From positions 1-64,000 of the forward strand of contig JAIOPI010000015.1 in assembly GCA_021413965.1 (NCBI GenBank): a stretch of DNA of 64,000 nucleotides. Reading direction: 5' to 3'. The notes beneath the pieces are model-generated. The model made no database searches, was not told the origin of the DNA, and saw only the letters and a list, made by a program, of their open reading frames with translations. This DNA comes from Lentisphaerota bacterium (GTDB lineage: Bacteria; Verrucomicrobiota; Kiritimatiellia; UBA8416; JAIOPI01). Both the position numbers and the translations under genes were made by a program. How positions within the stretch are numbered: position 1 is the first letter of the stretch; each line of letters opens with the position of its first letter. This document shows, piece after piece, positions 56,277 through 64,000 of the stretch.

Positions 56277-56800
56277 ACGCGTCCTTTGATTACCAGGGGG
56301 ATGCCCGCCACCAGCAACACCACTCGCTGCGCCAGCCGCGCCACGCGGGTATTCACCGACCCGGCCAAGTCACGGAACTGGCGCGCCATCGCGTTGTCCG
56401 GAATGATGCCCAGCCCCACTTCGTTCGTCACCACGAACACGTCGCACGGCGGGGCCGCCAACCCTTCCAGCAAGGCATCAATGGCCCGCTGCGTGCCATC
56501 CCCGAGACCGTGGTGGTGCATCAGATTCCCGAGCCAGACCGTCAGGCAATCCACAACGGCCACCTCGTCACCGCTAAGCGAGCCAATCGCCCCCGCCAGG
56601 TCGAGCGGCGCTTCGACCGTCCGGAATGCCTCACCGCGCTGACTGCGGTGGGCCGCGATGCGCGCCGCCATCTCGTCATCAAATGCCACGGCCGTGGCGA
56701 TGAAAACCCGGCGGCGCGGATAACGCTGCGCCTCGGCCACGGCATAATCGCTCTTCCCGCTCCGTCCGCCGCCCGTAATCAACGTCACGTCACGCTTCAT
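56273..56800 (-). CDS. cobU: Adenosylcobinamide kinase / guanylyltransferase
   Basis: 175 residues, usual CobU size. P-loop GGGRSGKSDYAVAEAQ, the guanylylated-His region RIAAHRSQRGE, VVDCLTVWLGNLM and TNEVGLGIIPDN are all intact. It phosphorylates adenosylcobinamide and converts it to the GDP derivative. First of the coupled cobU-cobT-cobS trio, 83 bases after btuD. Confidence 0.95.
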   Translation of the reverse strand: MKRDVTLITGGGRSGKSDYAVAEAQRYPRRRVFIATAVAFDDEMAARIAAHRSQRGEAFRTVEAPLDLAGAIGSLSGDEVAVVDCLTVWLGNLMHHHGLGDGTQRAIDALLEGLAAPPCDVFVVTNEVGLGIIPDNAMARQFRDLAGSVNTRVARLAQRVVLLVAGIPLVIKGRV

Positions 56801-56883
56801 GCACCCTCTCCAACCGCCGTCCCACCTGCGCCGGCCGCACAGGCATCCCGTCCGCTTCCGGGTGTTTCACAGAGCCATTCTGG

Positions 56884-57699
56884 TCACTTGGATGCCGCGT
56901 GGCGAGACTGCCGCCGCTTCTGCACATCCTCCGACACCGGGAATACGCACGGCCGCCCCGAGATGCTGTTGCGGCCGACGACCAGCACGGTTTCATAAAC
57001 TTCTTCGAGCACCTGGTAGTCCATGACCTCATCCGGTTCGCCCACCGCGCGAACCTGTCCATGACTCATCAACACCAGCCGTTCGCAATACTCGCTCGCC
57101 GCGTTGAGGTCGTGCATGACCATGACCACCGTCAGCGTCAATTCCCGATTCAACCGGCGGATCAAATCCAGCAACCGCACCTGGTGCGCAATGTCGAGAT
57201 AGGACGTCGGCTCGTCGAGCAGCAGCAGCTTCGGCTCCTGCGCCAGCGCGCGCGCAATCAAGGCCAGCTGCCGCTCACCCCCGCTGATGGCCGTCATCAG
57301 GTGATCCTTGAACGGCAGGCACTCGGTCATTTCCATGGCCCGCCGGGCAATGTCCCAATCGGCGTGCGTTTCCAGAAACTGAAAGTGCCCGTAGTGCGGG
57401 ATGCGCCCCAGCAGGACGTACTCGGCCACCGTCATCGGCACGATGTCCGCGGTCTGCGACACCACCGCCAGGGTGCGCGCGAGCAGCGCGGGACGCTGGT
57501 GCCAGATATCCTCCCCATGGATCCGCACGGTGCCGGAACGCGGCCGCAGCGACCGCGAGGCGGCCCGCAGCAACGTGGTCTTGCCCGATCCGTTGGGCCC
57601 CACGATGCCCACCAACTCGCCCGGTTTGATCCCGAGGGAAATGCCATCGAGGGCAAACCCGCCCGCGTAGCCGCACGACACGTTCTCCAGTTCCAGCAT
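56884..57699 (-). CDS. btuD: Vitamin B12 ABC transporter ATP-binding protein
   Basis: 271 residues from ATG 57699, overlapping the permease stop by one base (TGATG). Walker A GPNGSGKTTLL, signature SGGERQLALIARAL, Walker B LLLLDEPTSYLD and the H-loop VMHDLN are present. The family is FecE/BtuD. The context with BtuF, BtuC, BtuB and a cobalamin riboswitch makes corrinoid the substrate. The C-terminal 35 residues form a basic extension. Confidence 0.92.
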   Translation of the reverse strand: MLELENVSCGYAGGFALDGISLGIKPGELVGIVGPNGSGKTTLLRAASRSLRPRSGTVRIHGEDIWHQRPALLARTLAVVSQTADIVPMTVAEYVLLGRIPHYGHFQFLETHADWDIARRAMEMTECLPFKDHLMTAISGGERQLALIARALAQEPKLLLLDEPTSYLDIAHQVRLLDLIRRLNRELTLTVVMVMHDLNAASEYCERLVLMSHGQVRAVGEPDEVMDYQVLEEVYETVLVVGRNSISGRPCVFPVSEDVQKRRQSRHAASK

Positions 57700-58712
57700 C
57701 ACAGGCGTCCCTCCGGAGACTGGCGTCGGTGCAGCATGTAGACAAACAGCGTGCCGCCCGCAATCCCGGTCACCACCCCAATGGGCAACTCGAGCGGCGC
57801 CACGATGGTGCGCGCCACGAGATCGCACAGCATCAGGAACCCCGCCCCGCACAGGAAGGCCGACACCAGCAGGATGCGATGATCGCGCCCCACCAGCAGG
57901 CGCGCCACGTGCGGCACGACCAGGCCGACAAACCCGATGATGCCCGCCACCGAAACGCACACGCCCGTCAGTAGCGCCGATAGCACAAACAACAAGCGCT
58001 TGGTGCGCTCCACGTCAATGCCAAGATGCGCCGCCCCATCTTCGCCCAGCGCCAGTGCATTCAGCGGCACGGCCAGCCGATAGGCAGCTGCCAGCGCCAC
58101 GACGGACACCCCGAGCGCCACCGCCAGCAATCCCCGGCGTGGCTCCTCAAGCGACCCCATCGTCCAGAAGACGATGCCATAGAGATCCTCCGCCCGCGCC
58201 AGCGCCATCACCAGCATCACCAGCGACGAGCACACGAAGCTGACCATCACGCCCACCAGCACCACGTCGCGAATGTTCAGCATGCCGCGCCGCGTCCCGA
58301 GCCCGTAGACGAGAACCGCCGTGGCCATCGCACCCACAAACCCGGCCGCGGGGAACGCGAGCGCGCCCAGCCCGCTGCCCACGCCAAAGGCCACGCAGGC
58401 GCACAGGCCCAGCGCCGCGCCGCCCGATATGCCCAGCGTGAACGGCTCCACCAGCGGATTCCGGAACATGCCCTGCAGGAGCACCCCCGCCAGGCTTAGC
58501 CCTCCGCCCACCGCAAACGCCAGCGCAACGCGAGGAATGCGAATGCCCAGGATGATGGATTGGTCAATCTCGCTCGCATGCCCGCCCATAGCCGCCAGGA
58601 CGGCACGCAGCGGCACGCGCGTCGAACCCAGGCAAATGCCAAGGGCGGCGATGGCGCCCAACACGACAACCTGAATCAGCAACACCAACCCCCATCGGGT
58701 GTGAGTCTTCAT
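57699..58712 (-). CDS. btuC: Vitamin B12 ABC transporter permease
   Basis: 337 residues from ATG 58712, overlapping the btuF stop (ATGA). About ten spans of the FecCD type, with IRIPRVALAFAVGGGLSLAG, FRNPLVEPFTLGISGGAALG and GFVGLVVPHVARLLVGRDHR, the conserved coupling region to BtuD. Open frame upstream to 58862 belongs to another reading of btuF. Confidence 0.93.
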   Translation of the reverse strand: MKTHTRWGLVLLIQVVVLGAIAALGICLGSTRVPLRAVLAAMGGHASEIDQSIILGIRIPRVALAFAVGGGLSLAGVLLQGMFRNPLVEPFTLGISGGAALGLCACVAFGVGSGLGALAFPAAGFVGAMATAVLVYGLGTRRGMLNIRDVVLVGVMVSFVCSSLVMLVMALARAEDLYGIVFWTMGSLEEPRRGLLAVALGVSVVALAAAYRLAVPLNALALGEDGAAHLGIDVERTKRLLFVLSALLTGVCVSVAGIIGFVGLVVPHVARLLVGRDHRILLVSAFLCGAGFLMLCDLVARTIVAPLELPIGVVTGIAGGTLFVYMLHRRQSPEGRL

Positions 58713-59584
58713 GGTCGCCCCACGATGCCCGGATGCAGCAACCGGGCCATCTCCTCGGTGGCTTCCGCGAATCGCGTCGGCGTCGGGCTGCATACCGTGT
58801 AGGCGTCCATCACGTAAATCCGACCGCCAGCCGCCGCGCGCAGCCCCCGGGCCTGCATCCACGTCTCCCGCTCCGCGTCCGCGGCCACCCCCATCGTGAC
58901 GATGACAATCGCCTCGGGGTTCTGTGCCAGCACCTGTTCGCGGCTGAAGAACCCGCTGGCGTTGTCGCTCGCAATATTCACGCCGCCCGCCCGGACCACC
59001 ATGTCATCAATGAACGAATCCTTGTTGGCCGTGAATAGGGGCCGAGTGCCCACCTCAACAAACACCGTCGGTCGCGGACGCGCCGTGAGCTGCCCCGCCA
59101 AGACGGCCAGCCGCCCCCGCGCATCGGCCACGATGGCCGCCGCTTCCGGCGACCGGCCCAGCAACTCACCCAACTGGAGGAACTGGGCACAGATGTCGCT
59201 GAAGTCCTTCGCGTAATTGAAACGCACAACGCGCAAGCCCAACTGCTCGAGCTTCGTGGTGTCACGCGGATGCGTCATCCCGGTCGCCAGGACGACATCA
59301 GGCTTGAGTCGCACCACCTGCTCGGCATTGACTCCCGTCACTTCACCCACCTGGGGCAAGGGAGCCATCCCCGGCGGAAGGCGGCAGAAACTCGTGACCC
59401 CTACCAGATTGCTGGCCATGCCCAGCAGGCAAACCTGATCCGTAATCGCCGGCCCAAGTGACACGACGCGCAACGCAACGGGCGGGGCAGCCTCTGCCAC
59501 CCCGCCCGCCGCCCGCAGCCAGCATGCAGCCGCCATGAGGACGGCCGGCCACAACCGGATCAGACGATAAGGACGTTCGCTCAC
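58709..59584 (-). CDS. btuF: Corrinoid-binding periplasmic protein
   Basis: 291 residues from GTG 59584, with AAGGA upstream. A signal peptide (LIRLWPAVLMAAACWLRAAG) precedes a class III helical-backbone binding protein: RVVSLGPAITDQVCLLG, VVLATGMTHPRDTTKLEQLG, FVEVGTRPLFTANKDSFI and NPEAIVIVTMG. It is the soluble receptor for BtuCD. It starts 118 bases after btuB. Confidence 0.88.
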   Translation of the reverse strand: MSERPYRLIRLWPAVLMAAACWLRAAGGVAEAAPPVALRVVSLGPAITDQVCLLGMASNLVGVTSFCRLPPGMAPLPQVGEVTGVNAEQVVRLKPDVVLATGMTHPRDTTKLEQLGLRVVRFNYAKDFSDICAQFLQLGELLGRSPEAAAIVADARGRLAVLAGQLTARPRPTVFVEVGTRPLFTANKDSFIDDMVVRAGGVNIASDNASGFFSREQVLAQNPEAIVIVTMGVAADAERETWMQARGLRAAAGGRIYVMDAYTVCSPTPTRFAEATEEMARLLHPGIVGRP

Positions 59585-59702
59585 GCCACTAGCATTCCTT
59601 CTGGCGGGGCCGACTGAATCCACGGATGTTACAGCGTTCGCCCCGGCAAACACCGCCGCCCCGTGTCATGCGCTCCATCCGGAGCCCGCCCGCTCTCAGC
59701 GT

Positions 59703-61571
59703 TTACCACGTTGCCCGGACACCGCCAATGCCCGTGAAACCCGGTGACGTGAAGCCGTTGACCTCCTGGTAGTCCTGATCGAGCAGGTTCTCCACCCGCA
59801 CGTACGGATACACGTGCCGGCTGAGCGCATACTCAACCACGGCGTCCACGCGCTCATAGTTGTCCATCGAGGATCCGTCCGAATCAACCCGGTCATTGAC
59901 GGCGATCAGTGTCACGGACGTGCTGATCCGCTTCACCGGCTTGCAGGCCGCCGTCAGCGTGGCCCGGTGCACGGGGCGCCGTGCCAGTGGTTCGCCCGTG
60001 GACTTGTCTTCCGAGTCCGTGTACGTGTACGTCGCCGACACCTGCGCGTTCGACGTCAGTTGCAAGGAGCCCAGCGTTTCCACGCCCTGCGCCATCGCTT
60101 CCTTGACGTTCGCCGCCAGGAACGTCGTCGAATCAAAGCTGATCAGGTTCTCGAATTCGTTGCGGAAGTACGTGACATCCAGCTTGGCCCGATTGTCGGC
60201 AAAGCGCGCCTCAAGCCCGCCGTCATACCCCACGCTCGTCTCCGGATCCAGGTCCGGATTCCCGTAGTAGGGGTAGAACAGGTCGGTCAAGGTCGGCGCC
60301 TTGAAGCCCGTCCCCACGCTGCCATGCGCACGCAACGTCGTCGCCGGAATGTCATAGGACGCCGTGCCCCGGTAGGTGTCCTCCGAGCCGAACTCCGAGT
60401 GGTCGTCCACCCGCGCGCCACCTGTCAGGTACAGCCCCTCCAAGGCATTCCACTGATCCTGGGCAAAGACCGAGTTGATGTCCGCGCTCTCGTCGTAGGA
60501 TCCGTGCGACTCGCCGTAGCGGTTCTCGTATTCGTAGCCCACCGACGCGACATGCCGGTCAACCGGCGTCAAATCCGCCTGGGCGCTGACGTCCACGTTG
60601 CGGTTGTCGATCTCGTAGCGGTTGTCCGCCGAATCCGGATCGTCGCCGTCGAGTTGCTCGTCGTAAATGCCCGCGGACAGCGTCTGCTGCCACCAGCCCG
60701 ACAGCGGAGCCTGCACCGTCGCCCCCGCCATCACCCCGTCGCGTGTCGTGCTCGCGTTCGGGTCATCTGATACGGACATGCCGTCGAAGCCATCCACGTC
60801 GGCGTCGTCGTGGAAGAAGCGGAAGGTCAAATCGGCACGCCCTTCATCCAGCACGTCGAACCCAAGGCGTCCGGACGTGGACACGCTCTCGAAGGGATCC
60901 TTCTCGTCCCCGCCGACACTCTTGTCGACGGCCGAGATGCCGGCGTAGCGCTGTGCCAGGGCCGAGACGCTGTAGTCCATGCCGCCCTGGCCGCCGCGCA
61001 CTTCCGCCGTGCCCAGCCACTGCTCAGGCGTGCCGCCTTCCACCCGCGCGCTGCCGCCCGCACCCGCCGCGCCCCGCCGCGTCGTGATGCTGATCACGCC
61101 GCCCATCGCCTCCGAACCGTAAAGCGTGCTCTGCGGTCCGCGCAGCACTTCGATGCGCTCGATGTTGTCCGATGTCAGACCGGAGAAATCGAACGCCCCG
61201 AGCGTGGCGGCGTTCACCCGCACGCCGTCCACCAGCACGAGCGTCTGTGACGAACTCGCACCGCGGATGGAGACGTCCGCCAGTCGACCCGGACCGCCAC
61301 TCTGCGTGATCTCCACGCCCGGCACCGTCCGCAAAACCTCCAGCACGGTCGGCTGCTTCTGGAGTTCAATCTCGTCGGCCGTGATGACCGTCACCGCGCT
61401 GCCCACGGCCGCCGCCGGCGTCGCGTAACGATTCGCCGAAATCACCAGGTCCGGCAAGGCCGCCTCAGCCCCAGGGCCCGCCTCGGCGTCCTCCGCCCAC
61501 GCCGGCACAACGGCCAGCATGGCCCCGGCCATCATACTCACGGCACACCGCGCCAAGATACACTGCCTCAT
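59703..61571 (-). CDS. btuB: TonB-dependent vitamin B12 receptor
   Basis: 622 residues from ATG 61571, nine bases after AGGAG; the frame upstream to 61688 is the leader region. A signal peptide ending AWAEDA, a TonB-box-like LPDLVISANR, the plug domain (VTVITADEIELQKQP, VSIRGASSSQTLVLVDGVR, IERIEVLRGPQSTLYGSEA) and a 22-strand barrel ending in a C-terminal aromatic-strand pattern (GVRATW) are visible. It sits directly downstream of the riboswitch and would import corrinoids across the outer membrane. Confidence 0.94.
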   Translation of the reverse strand: MRQCILARCAVSMMAGAMLAVVPAWAEDAEAGPGAEAALPDLVISANRYATPAAAVGSAVTVITADEIELQKQPTVLEVLRTVPGVEITQSGGPGRLADVSIRGASSSQTLVLVDGVRVNAATLGAFDFSGLTSDNIERIEVLRGPQSTLYGSEAMGGVISITTRRGAAGAGGSARVEGGTPEQWLGTAEVRGGQGGMDYSVSALAQRYAGISAVDKSVGGDEKDPFESVSTSGRLGFDVLDEGRADLTFRFFHDDADVDGFDGMSVSDDPNASTTRDGVMAGATVQAPLSGWWQQTLSAGIYDEQLDGDDPDSADNRYEIDNRNVDVSAQADLTPVDRHVASVGYEYENRYGESHGSYDESADINSVFAQDQWNALEGLYLTGGARVDDHSEFGSEDTYRGTASYDIPATTLRAHGSVGTGFKAPTLTDLFYPYYGNPDLDPETSVGYDGGLEARFADNRAKLDVTYFRNEFENLISFDSTTFLAANVKEAMAQGVETLGSLQLTSNAQVSATYTYTDSEDKSTGEPLARRPVHRATLTAACKPVKRISTSVTLIAVNDRVDSDGSSMDNYERVDAVVEYALSRHVYPYVRVENLLDQDYQEVNGFTSPGFTGIGGVRATW

Positions 61572-61611
61572 AGCACCGCTCCTCTCCGATGTTCTGCGCA
61601 TCGAACGGGAT

Positions 61612-61701
61612 TCAACCACCAGTTGCGCACATCCATGTGCACAAACAAAAAGGGCCTCCGTCTCCCGGGTGGAAGAAGAAGGCCCCATGTTGGCTATCCA
61701 T
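61612..61701 (-). CDS. Candidate 29-residue leader peptide downstream of the B12 riboswitch
   Basis: ATG 61701 lies nine bases after a perfect AGGAGG (61716-61711). The frame reads MDSQHGAFFFHPGDGGPFCL and then CTWMCATGG before TGA. It has three Cys in six residues (CLCTWMC) and a Phe triplet. The frame covers the whole terminator hairpin at 61652-61686, so ribosome movement could affect hairpin formation. It ends 40 bases before btuB. A second in-frame ATG at 61710 is too close to the ribosome site. Coding status is inferred from the ribosome site and placement only. Confidence 0.5.
   Translation of the reverse strand: MDSQHGAFFFHPGDGGPFCLCTWMCATGG
61643..61686 (-). terminator. Rho-independent terminator in the btuB leader
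   Basis: On the minus strand GGGCCT ... AGGCCC (outer stem) encloses an inner CTTCC-ACCC-GGGAG hairpin and is followed by TTTTTGTTTGT. It lies between the riboswitch and btuB, as expected for a transcriptional off-switch when cobalamin is bound. Confidence 0.78.
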
Positions 61702-61771
61702 GCGCCTCATCCTCCTCGACCGCGAAGGAGACGCCATGGCCCTTGGACCATGACGTGACGATGAGAACGGG

Positions 61772-61945
61772 AAGCAACGTCTTCTGGCTTGCCTGGCCGG
61801 GCCGCCGCCTTCCCATCGATCACGCTTGTGACCGACAGTGGCATCTTGGCGCACCCAGCTGCGGCCGGACTCCCGGCCGCTCAGGCTCACAGCGGCGCGA
61901 CCGCGTCCGATTTACACGGACTTCCGTTCGCTTCCCGCCGTCTCA
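61772..61945 (-). ncRNA. Cobalamin riboswitch
   Basis: The minus strand carries the ordered elements of the AdoCbl class: GGGAAGCG near 61936, then AAGTCCG, GCGGTCGCGCCGCTGTGA, ATGCCACTGTCGG, GATGGGAAGGCGG and finally the B12 box form AAGCCAGAAGACGTTGC at about 61789-61773. It precedes a terminator and btuB. Cobalamin binding should lower expression of the whole btuB-btuF-btuC-btuD-cobU-cobT-cobS unit. The 368 bases from 61702 to 62069 hold only this element, the linker with the leader ribosome site, and the upstream promoter region. Confidence 0.88.
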
Positions 61946-62069
61946 CACATCTGTCAAAGAACGGGGCGACGGTAGCAGGTCGCGCCACCGTCGCGGAACT
62001 AAAAAGGATGTGAATTTTCTGTAAAGGCCCGTGACGCCCCCCTTGTCACCCATCACCGCACATGCGACA

Positions 62070-62312
62070 ATGCCGGCGATGCATTCCTGCCTCCACGCCG
62101 TTGGCCATGCGTCGCGCGCCGCCACCTGCCGGGCGACGTTCCACGCGCTGCTGCTCGCCCTTCTCCCCCTCCTCTCTGGCTGCGAACTCGCCTTTGACTC
62201 CAACTCCGGCGGTGGAACGCATGTGTCGGTCTCCGACACCACCACGGTGCAGTTCGCCTCCTCCGCCGAAACGTCCGGCTCGCGCGTTCGCTTCTCAACG
62301 ACCGGCCTCTGA
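62070..62312 (+). CDS. Small lipoprotein of unknown function
   Basis: 80 residues from ATG 62070; a GTG at 62031 is in frame. A signal peptide (FHALLLALLPLLSGC) with lipobox LLSGC leads to a 42-residue Ser/Thr-rich mature part (SNSGGGTHVSVSDTTT). No ribosome site is obvious. It precedes a larger lipoprotein by 54 bases on the same strand. Function unknown; it may be a short coding artefact. Confidence 0.45.
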   Translation: MPAMHSCLHAVGHASRAATCRATFHALLLALLPLLSGCELAFDSNSGGGTHVSVSDTTTVQFASSAETSGSRVRFSTTGL

Positions 62313-62366
62313 GTCCCGACCTCGCCAGCCACTCCTCCCTGGCGGTTCGGGCAAAGGCGTGCCGCT

Positions 62367-63281
62367 ATGCGTATGTGGTCTTGCGTCAGTATACGGGCAC
62401 CGGCGCTGGCCTTGCTTTTATCCCTCGCCGGCGGTTGCGCCACGCCGTGGCGTCCGCATGGCGTCGCACTGGATGGCGAGCGCGTCCGATTGGCCGTGCT
62501 CCCCGCTCAATGTAGCGTCCCCATCAGCAAACTCGCGGACATCCAGACCGTCACAAACGACGTCACGGCTTCGAAGTCGGAAACGAGCGAGCAAATCACG
62601 CGCAGCATCCAAGTCGCCTGTGACCACGTGACCACCTCCATTCGCGCTGGGCTGACCAATACCTACTTCTTCGCGGTGGTCCCACCGCAGGAGGTCGCCG
62701 ACGCCATCGCCACCCTCGCCCCAACCCAATCCGTCATCCGCCTGCAGACCAGCCAGGCCATCGCACTTGGCCGGACCTTGCACGCGCCCTGCCTCCTAAC
62801 CACGGAGATCGCAGGCTACGGACGAATCAAGCGCTCCTGGATGTACTTGCTGGTTGGCAGCGCCGCCGTCGAAGGGATCGCACAAGGGGTCGCGGCAGCC
62901 CTGGTCGTCGACAGCGTCTGGGTCGGCGTCGGTCTCGCCGCCGAAGAGTTTCTGCAGGAGGCCGTCACCTGGGGCGGAGGGGTCTGGCTCTTTGACCGGA
63001 TCTACACCCCCGTCATCCTCGAGTCCCGGCTGTGGAGCGCGGCCGACGGCACGGTGCTCTGGAAGGCGACCACCTTCGTTTCCATTGACCGCAAGGCTCT
63101 CAAGCAACTCCCCAGGGAGGAGCGCGCGCGCAAGGAGGTCAGGCTCCGCGTGACGGCGGACCGGGCGGTGCGCGACATGCTGCACGACTTGAACAAACAG
63201 GCCTTCAAGAACGTCCGGGACCTCCGCCAGCCCTCGCCTGACGTGATGGCAACCTTGCCGGAGTTGACGCCGTCGCCCTGA
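62367..63281 (+). CDS. Lipoprotein of unknown function
   Basis: 304 residues. The signal peptide ALALLLSLAGGC gives a lipobox at AGGC. The mature protein has an N-terminal alpha/beta region (VRLAVLPAQCSVP, YFFAVVPPQEVADAI), a hydrophobic middle that may be membrane-associated (about 152-190, YLLVGSAAVEGIAQGVAAAL), and a C-terminal part (ESRLWSAADGTVLWKATTF) resembling the predicted-lipoprotein group that builds on GNA1162/CsgG-like folds. That resemblance is weak and not used for a name. Confidence 0.75.
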   Translation: MRMWSCVSIRAPALALLLSLAGGCATPWRPHGVALDGERVRLAVLPAQCSVPISKLADIQTVTNDVTASKSETSEQITRSIQVACDHVTTSIRAGLTNTYFFAVVPPQEVADAIATLAPTQSVIRLQTSQAIALGRTLHAPCLLTTEIAGYGRIKRSWMYLLVGSAAVEGIAQGVAAALVVDSVWVGVGLAAEEFLQEAVTWGGGVWLFDRIYTPVILESRLWSAADGTVLWKATTFVSIDRKALKQLPREERARKEVRLRVTADRAVRDMLHDLNKQAFKNVRDLRQPSPDVMATLPELTPSP

Positions 63282-63299
63282 CGGCCTACCCTCGGTCAC

Positions 63300-64000
63300 A
63301 TGGCCACCCGCATAGCACCCGCGGTTCCTGCACCCGCCACGCCCGCCCCCATCCGCCTCGGAATCAGCACCTGCCTGCTCGGCGTGCGCGTGCGCTTCGA
63401 TGGCGGACACAAGCGCGACCCCTACATTACCGAACTGCTCGGCCAGTACTTCGAGTGGGTTCCCGTCTGCCCGGAGGTCGAAGTCGGCATGAGCACCCCG
63501 CGCGAGAGCCTGCGCCTGGTGGGGACTGCCGCCGCGCCACGCCTGCTGACCGTGCGCACGAAAGTCGACTGGACGGCGCGCATGGAACACTATGCCCGCG
63601 AGCGGGCCGCCGCCATCAAGGCCGAGAACCTCGACGGCTATATCCTGAAAAGCAAGTCACCCAGTTGCGGGATGGAGCGCGTCAAGGTCTACACCGAAGA
63701 TGGCATGCCCAACCACGCCGGCGTCGGCCTCTACGCGCGGGAACTCATGCGTCAGTGCCCCGCCCTCCCCATCGAAGAAGAAGGCCGGCTCAACGACGCC
63801 GCCCTGCGCGAGAACTTCATCGTGCGCGTCTTTACGCACGCGCGCTGGCGTCAGCTGCGCGCGCAACGCTTCTCCGCCGCGCGACTGGTCGACTTCCAGG
63901 CACGGCACAAGTTGCTCCTCATGGCCCACAGCGAAACCCACATGCGCCAGTTGGGACGTCTGGTGGCCACCGCCGGCCACCACCCGGCCGCCGGGGTCCT
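63300..64000 (+). CDS. DUF523-DUF1722 protein, partial (TudS-like N-terminal domain)
   Basis: Starts at ATG 63300 and runs off the window; 233 residues visible. Residues about 18-160 are DUF523: LGISTCLLGVRVRFDGGHKR, VPVCPEVEVGM, SKSPSCGMERVKVY. The three Cys positions match the [4Fe-4S] ligands of TudS, the thiouracil desulfurase. From about 180 the YbgA-like DUF1722 domain begins (NFIVRVFTHARWRQL, ARHKLLLMAHSETHMRQLGR). The fused form often neighbours photolyase genes in other bacteria; here a photolyase is 22 kb away. Substrate unproven. Confidence 0.88.
   Translation, partial: MATRIAPAVPAPATPAPIRLGISTCLLGVRVRFDGGHKRDPYITELLGQYFEWVPVCPEVEVGMSTPRESLRLVGTAAAPRLLTVRTKVDWTARMEHYARERAAAIKAENLDGYILKSKSPSCGMERVKVYTEDGMPNHAGVGLYARELMRQCPALPIEEEGRLNDAALRENFIVRVFTHARWRQLRAQRFSAARLVDFQARHKLLLMAHSETHMRQLGRLVATAGHHPAAGV

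Overview
The window is a piece of a GC-rich Gram-negative chromosome. An outer membrane is implied by TolB, Pal, a TonB/TolA-type protein and a BtuB receptor. The combination of an anaerobic sulfatase-maturating enzyme, a GH2 beta-galactosidase, L-fucose isomerase with a eukaryote-like xylulokinase, a prenyltransferase-repeat lipoprotein and many small lipoproteins points to the PVC group (Kiritimatiellota, Lentisphaerota or Verrucomicrobiota). That placement is inference. No rRNA or tRNA gene and no CRISPR array was seen.

Layout. Positions 1-5928 are a chromosomal integron. An integron integrase with an extra N-terminal domain is read rightward, and at least seven cassettes lie to its left on the minus strand, separated by six attC sites. 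The cargo is six exported or membrane proteins plus a BrnT-type toxin cut by the window edge. Next come dnaE (5995-9585), a 2632-residue GYF/coiled-coil protein overlapping a single-span membrane partner, a convergent LysM lipoprotein, manA, and murG coupled to a FmdB-like zinc ribbon. Positions 21.6-27.0 kb hold a Dabb lipoprotein, a MetE C-terminal-type protein, an FHA membrane protein and ligA. Positions 27.0-35.1 kb hold an MFS transporter, a cupin, a YajD-type HNH protein, an SGNH hydrolase and a xylulokinase divergent from fucI. Positions 35.1-38.9 kb are a tonB/tolA-tolB-pal-tatA-tatC series on the minus strand.

A 21-residue Lys/Ala microprotein gene with its own promoter and terminator lies at 39.1 kb. 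It is followed by a two-component system translationally coupled to a DNA photolyase, then lacZ, queF, an anSME with a SEC-C tail, an E1-alpha/E1-beta/E2 2-oxoacid dehydrogenase set, a nitrilase-family hydrolase and a Ste24-type protease. From 53.7 to 61.9 kb a cobalamin riboswitch leads a minus-strand series btuB-btuF-btuC-btuD-cobU-cobT-cobS-pduO. This is corrinoid uptake and nucleotide-loop assembly without any corrin-ring biosynthesis gene in view. The end of the window holds two lipoproteins and a partial DUF523-DUF1722 protein.

The best candidates for something undescribed are: the giant coiled-coil protein with its coupled membrane partner; the integron with an enlarged integrase, paired GTTGGCY motifs upstream of it and an almost wholly exported cargo; a 29-codon Cys-rich leader ORF lying across the terminator between the B12 riboswitch and btuB; and the photolyase locked into a two-component operon.
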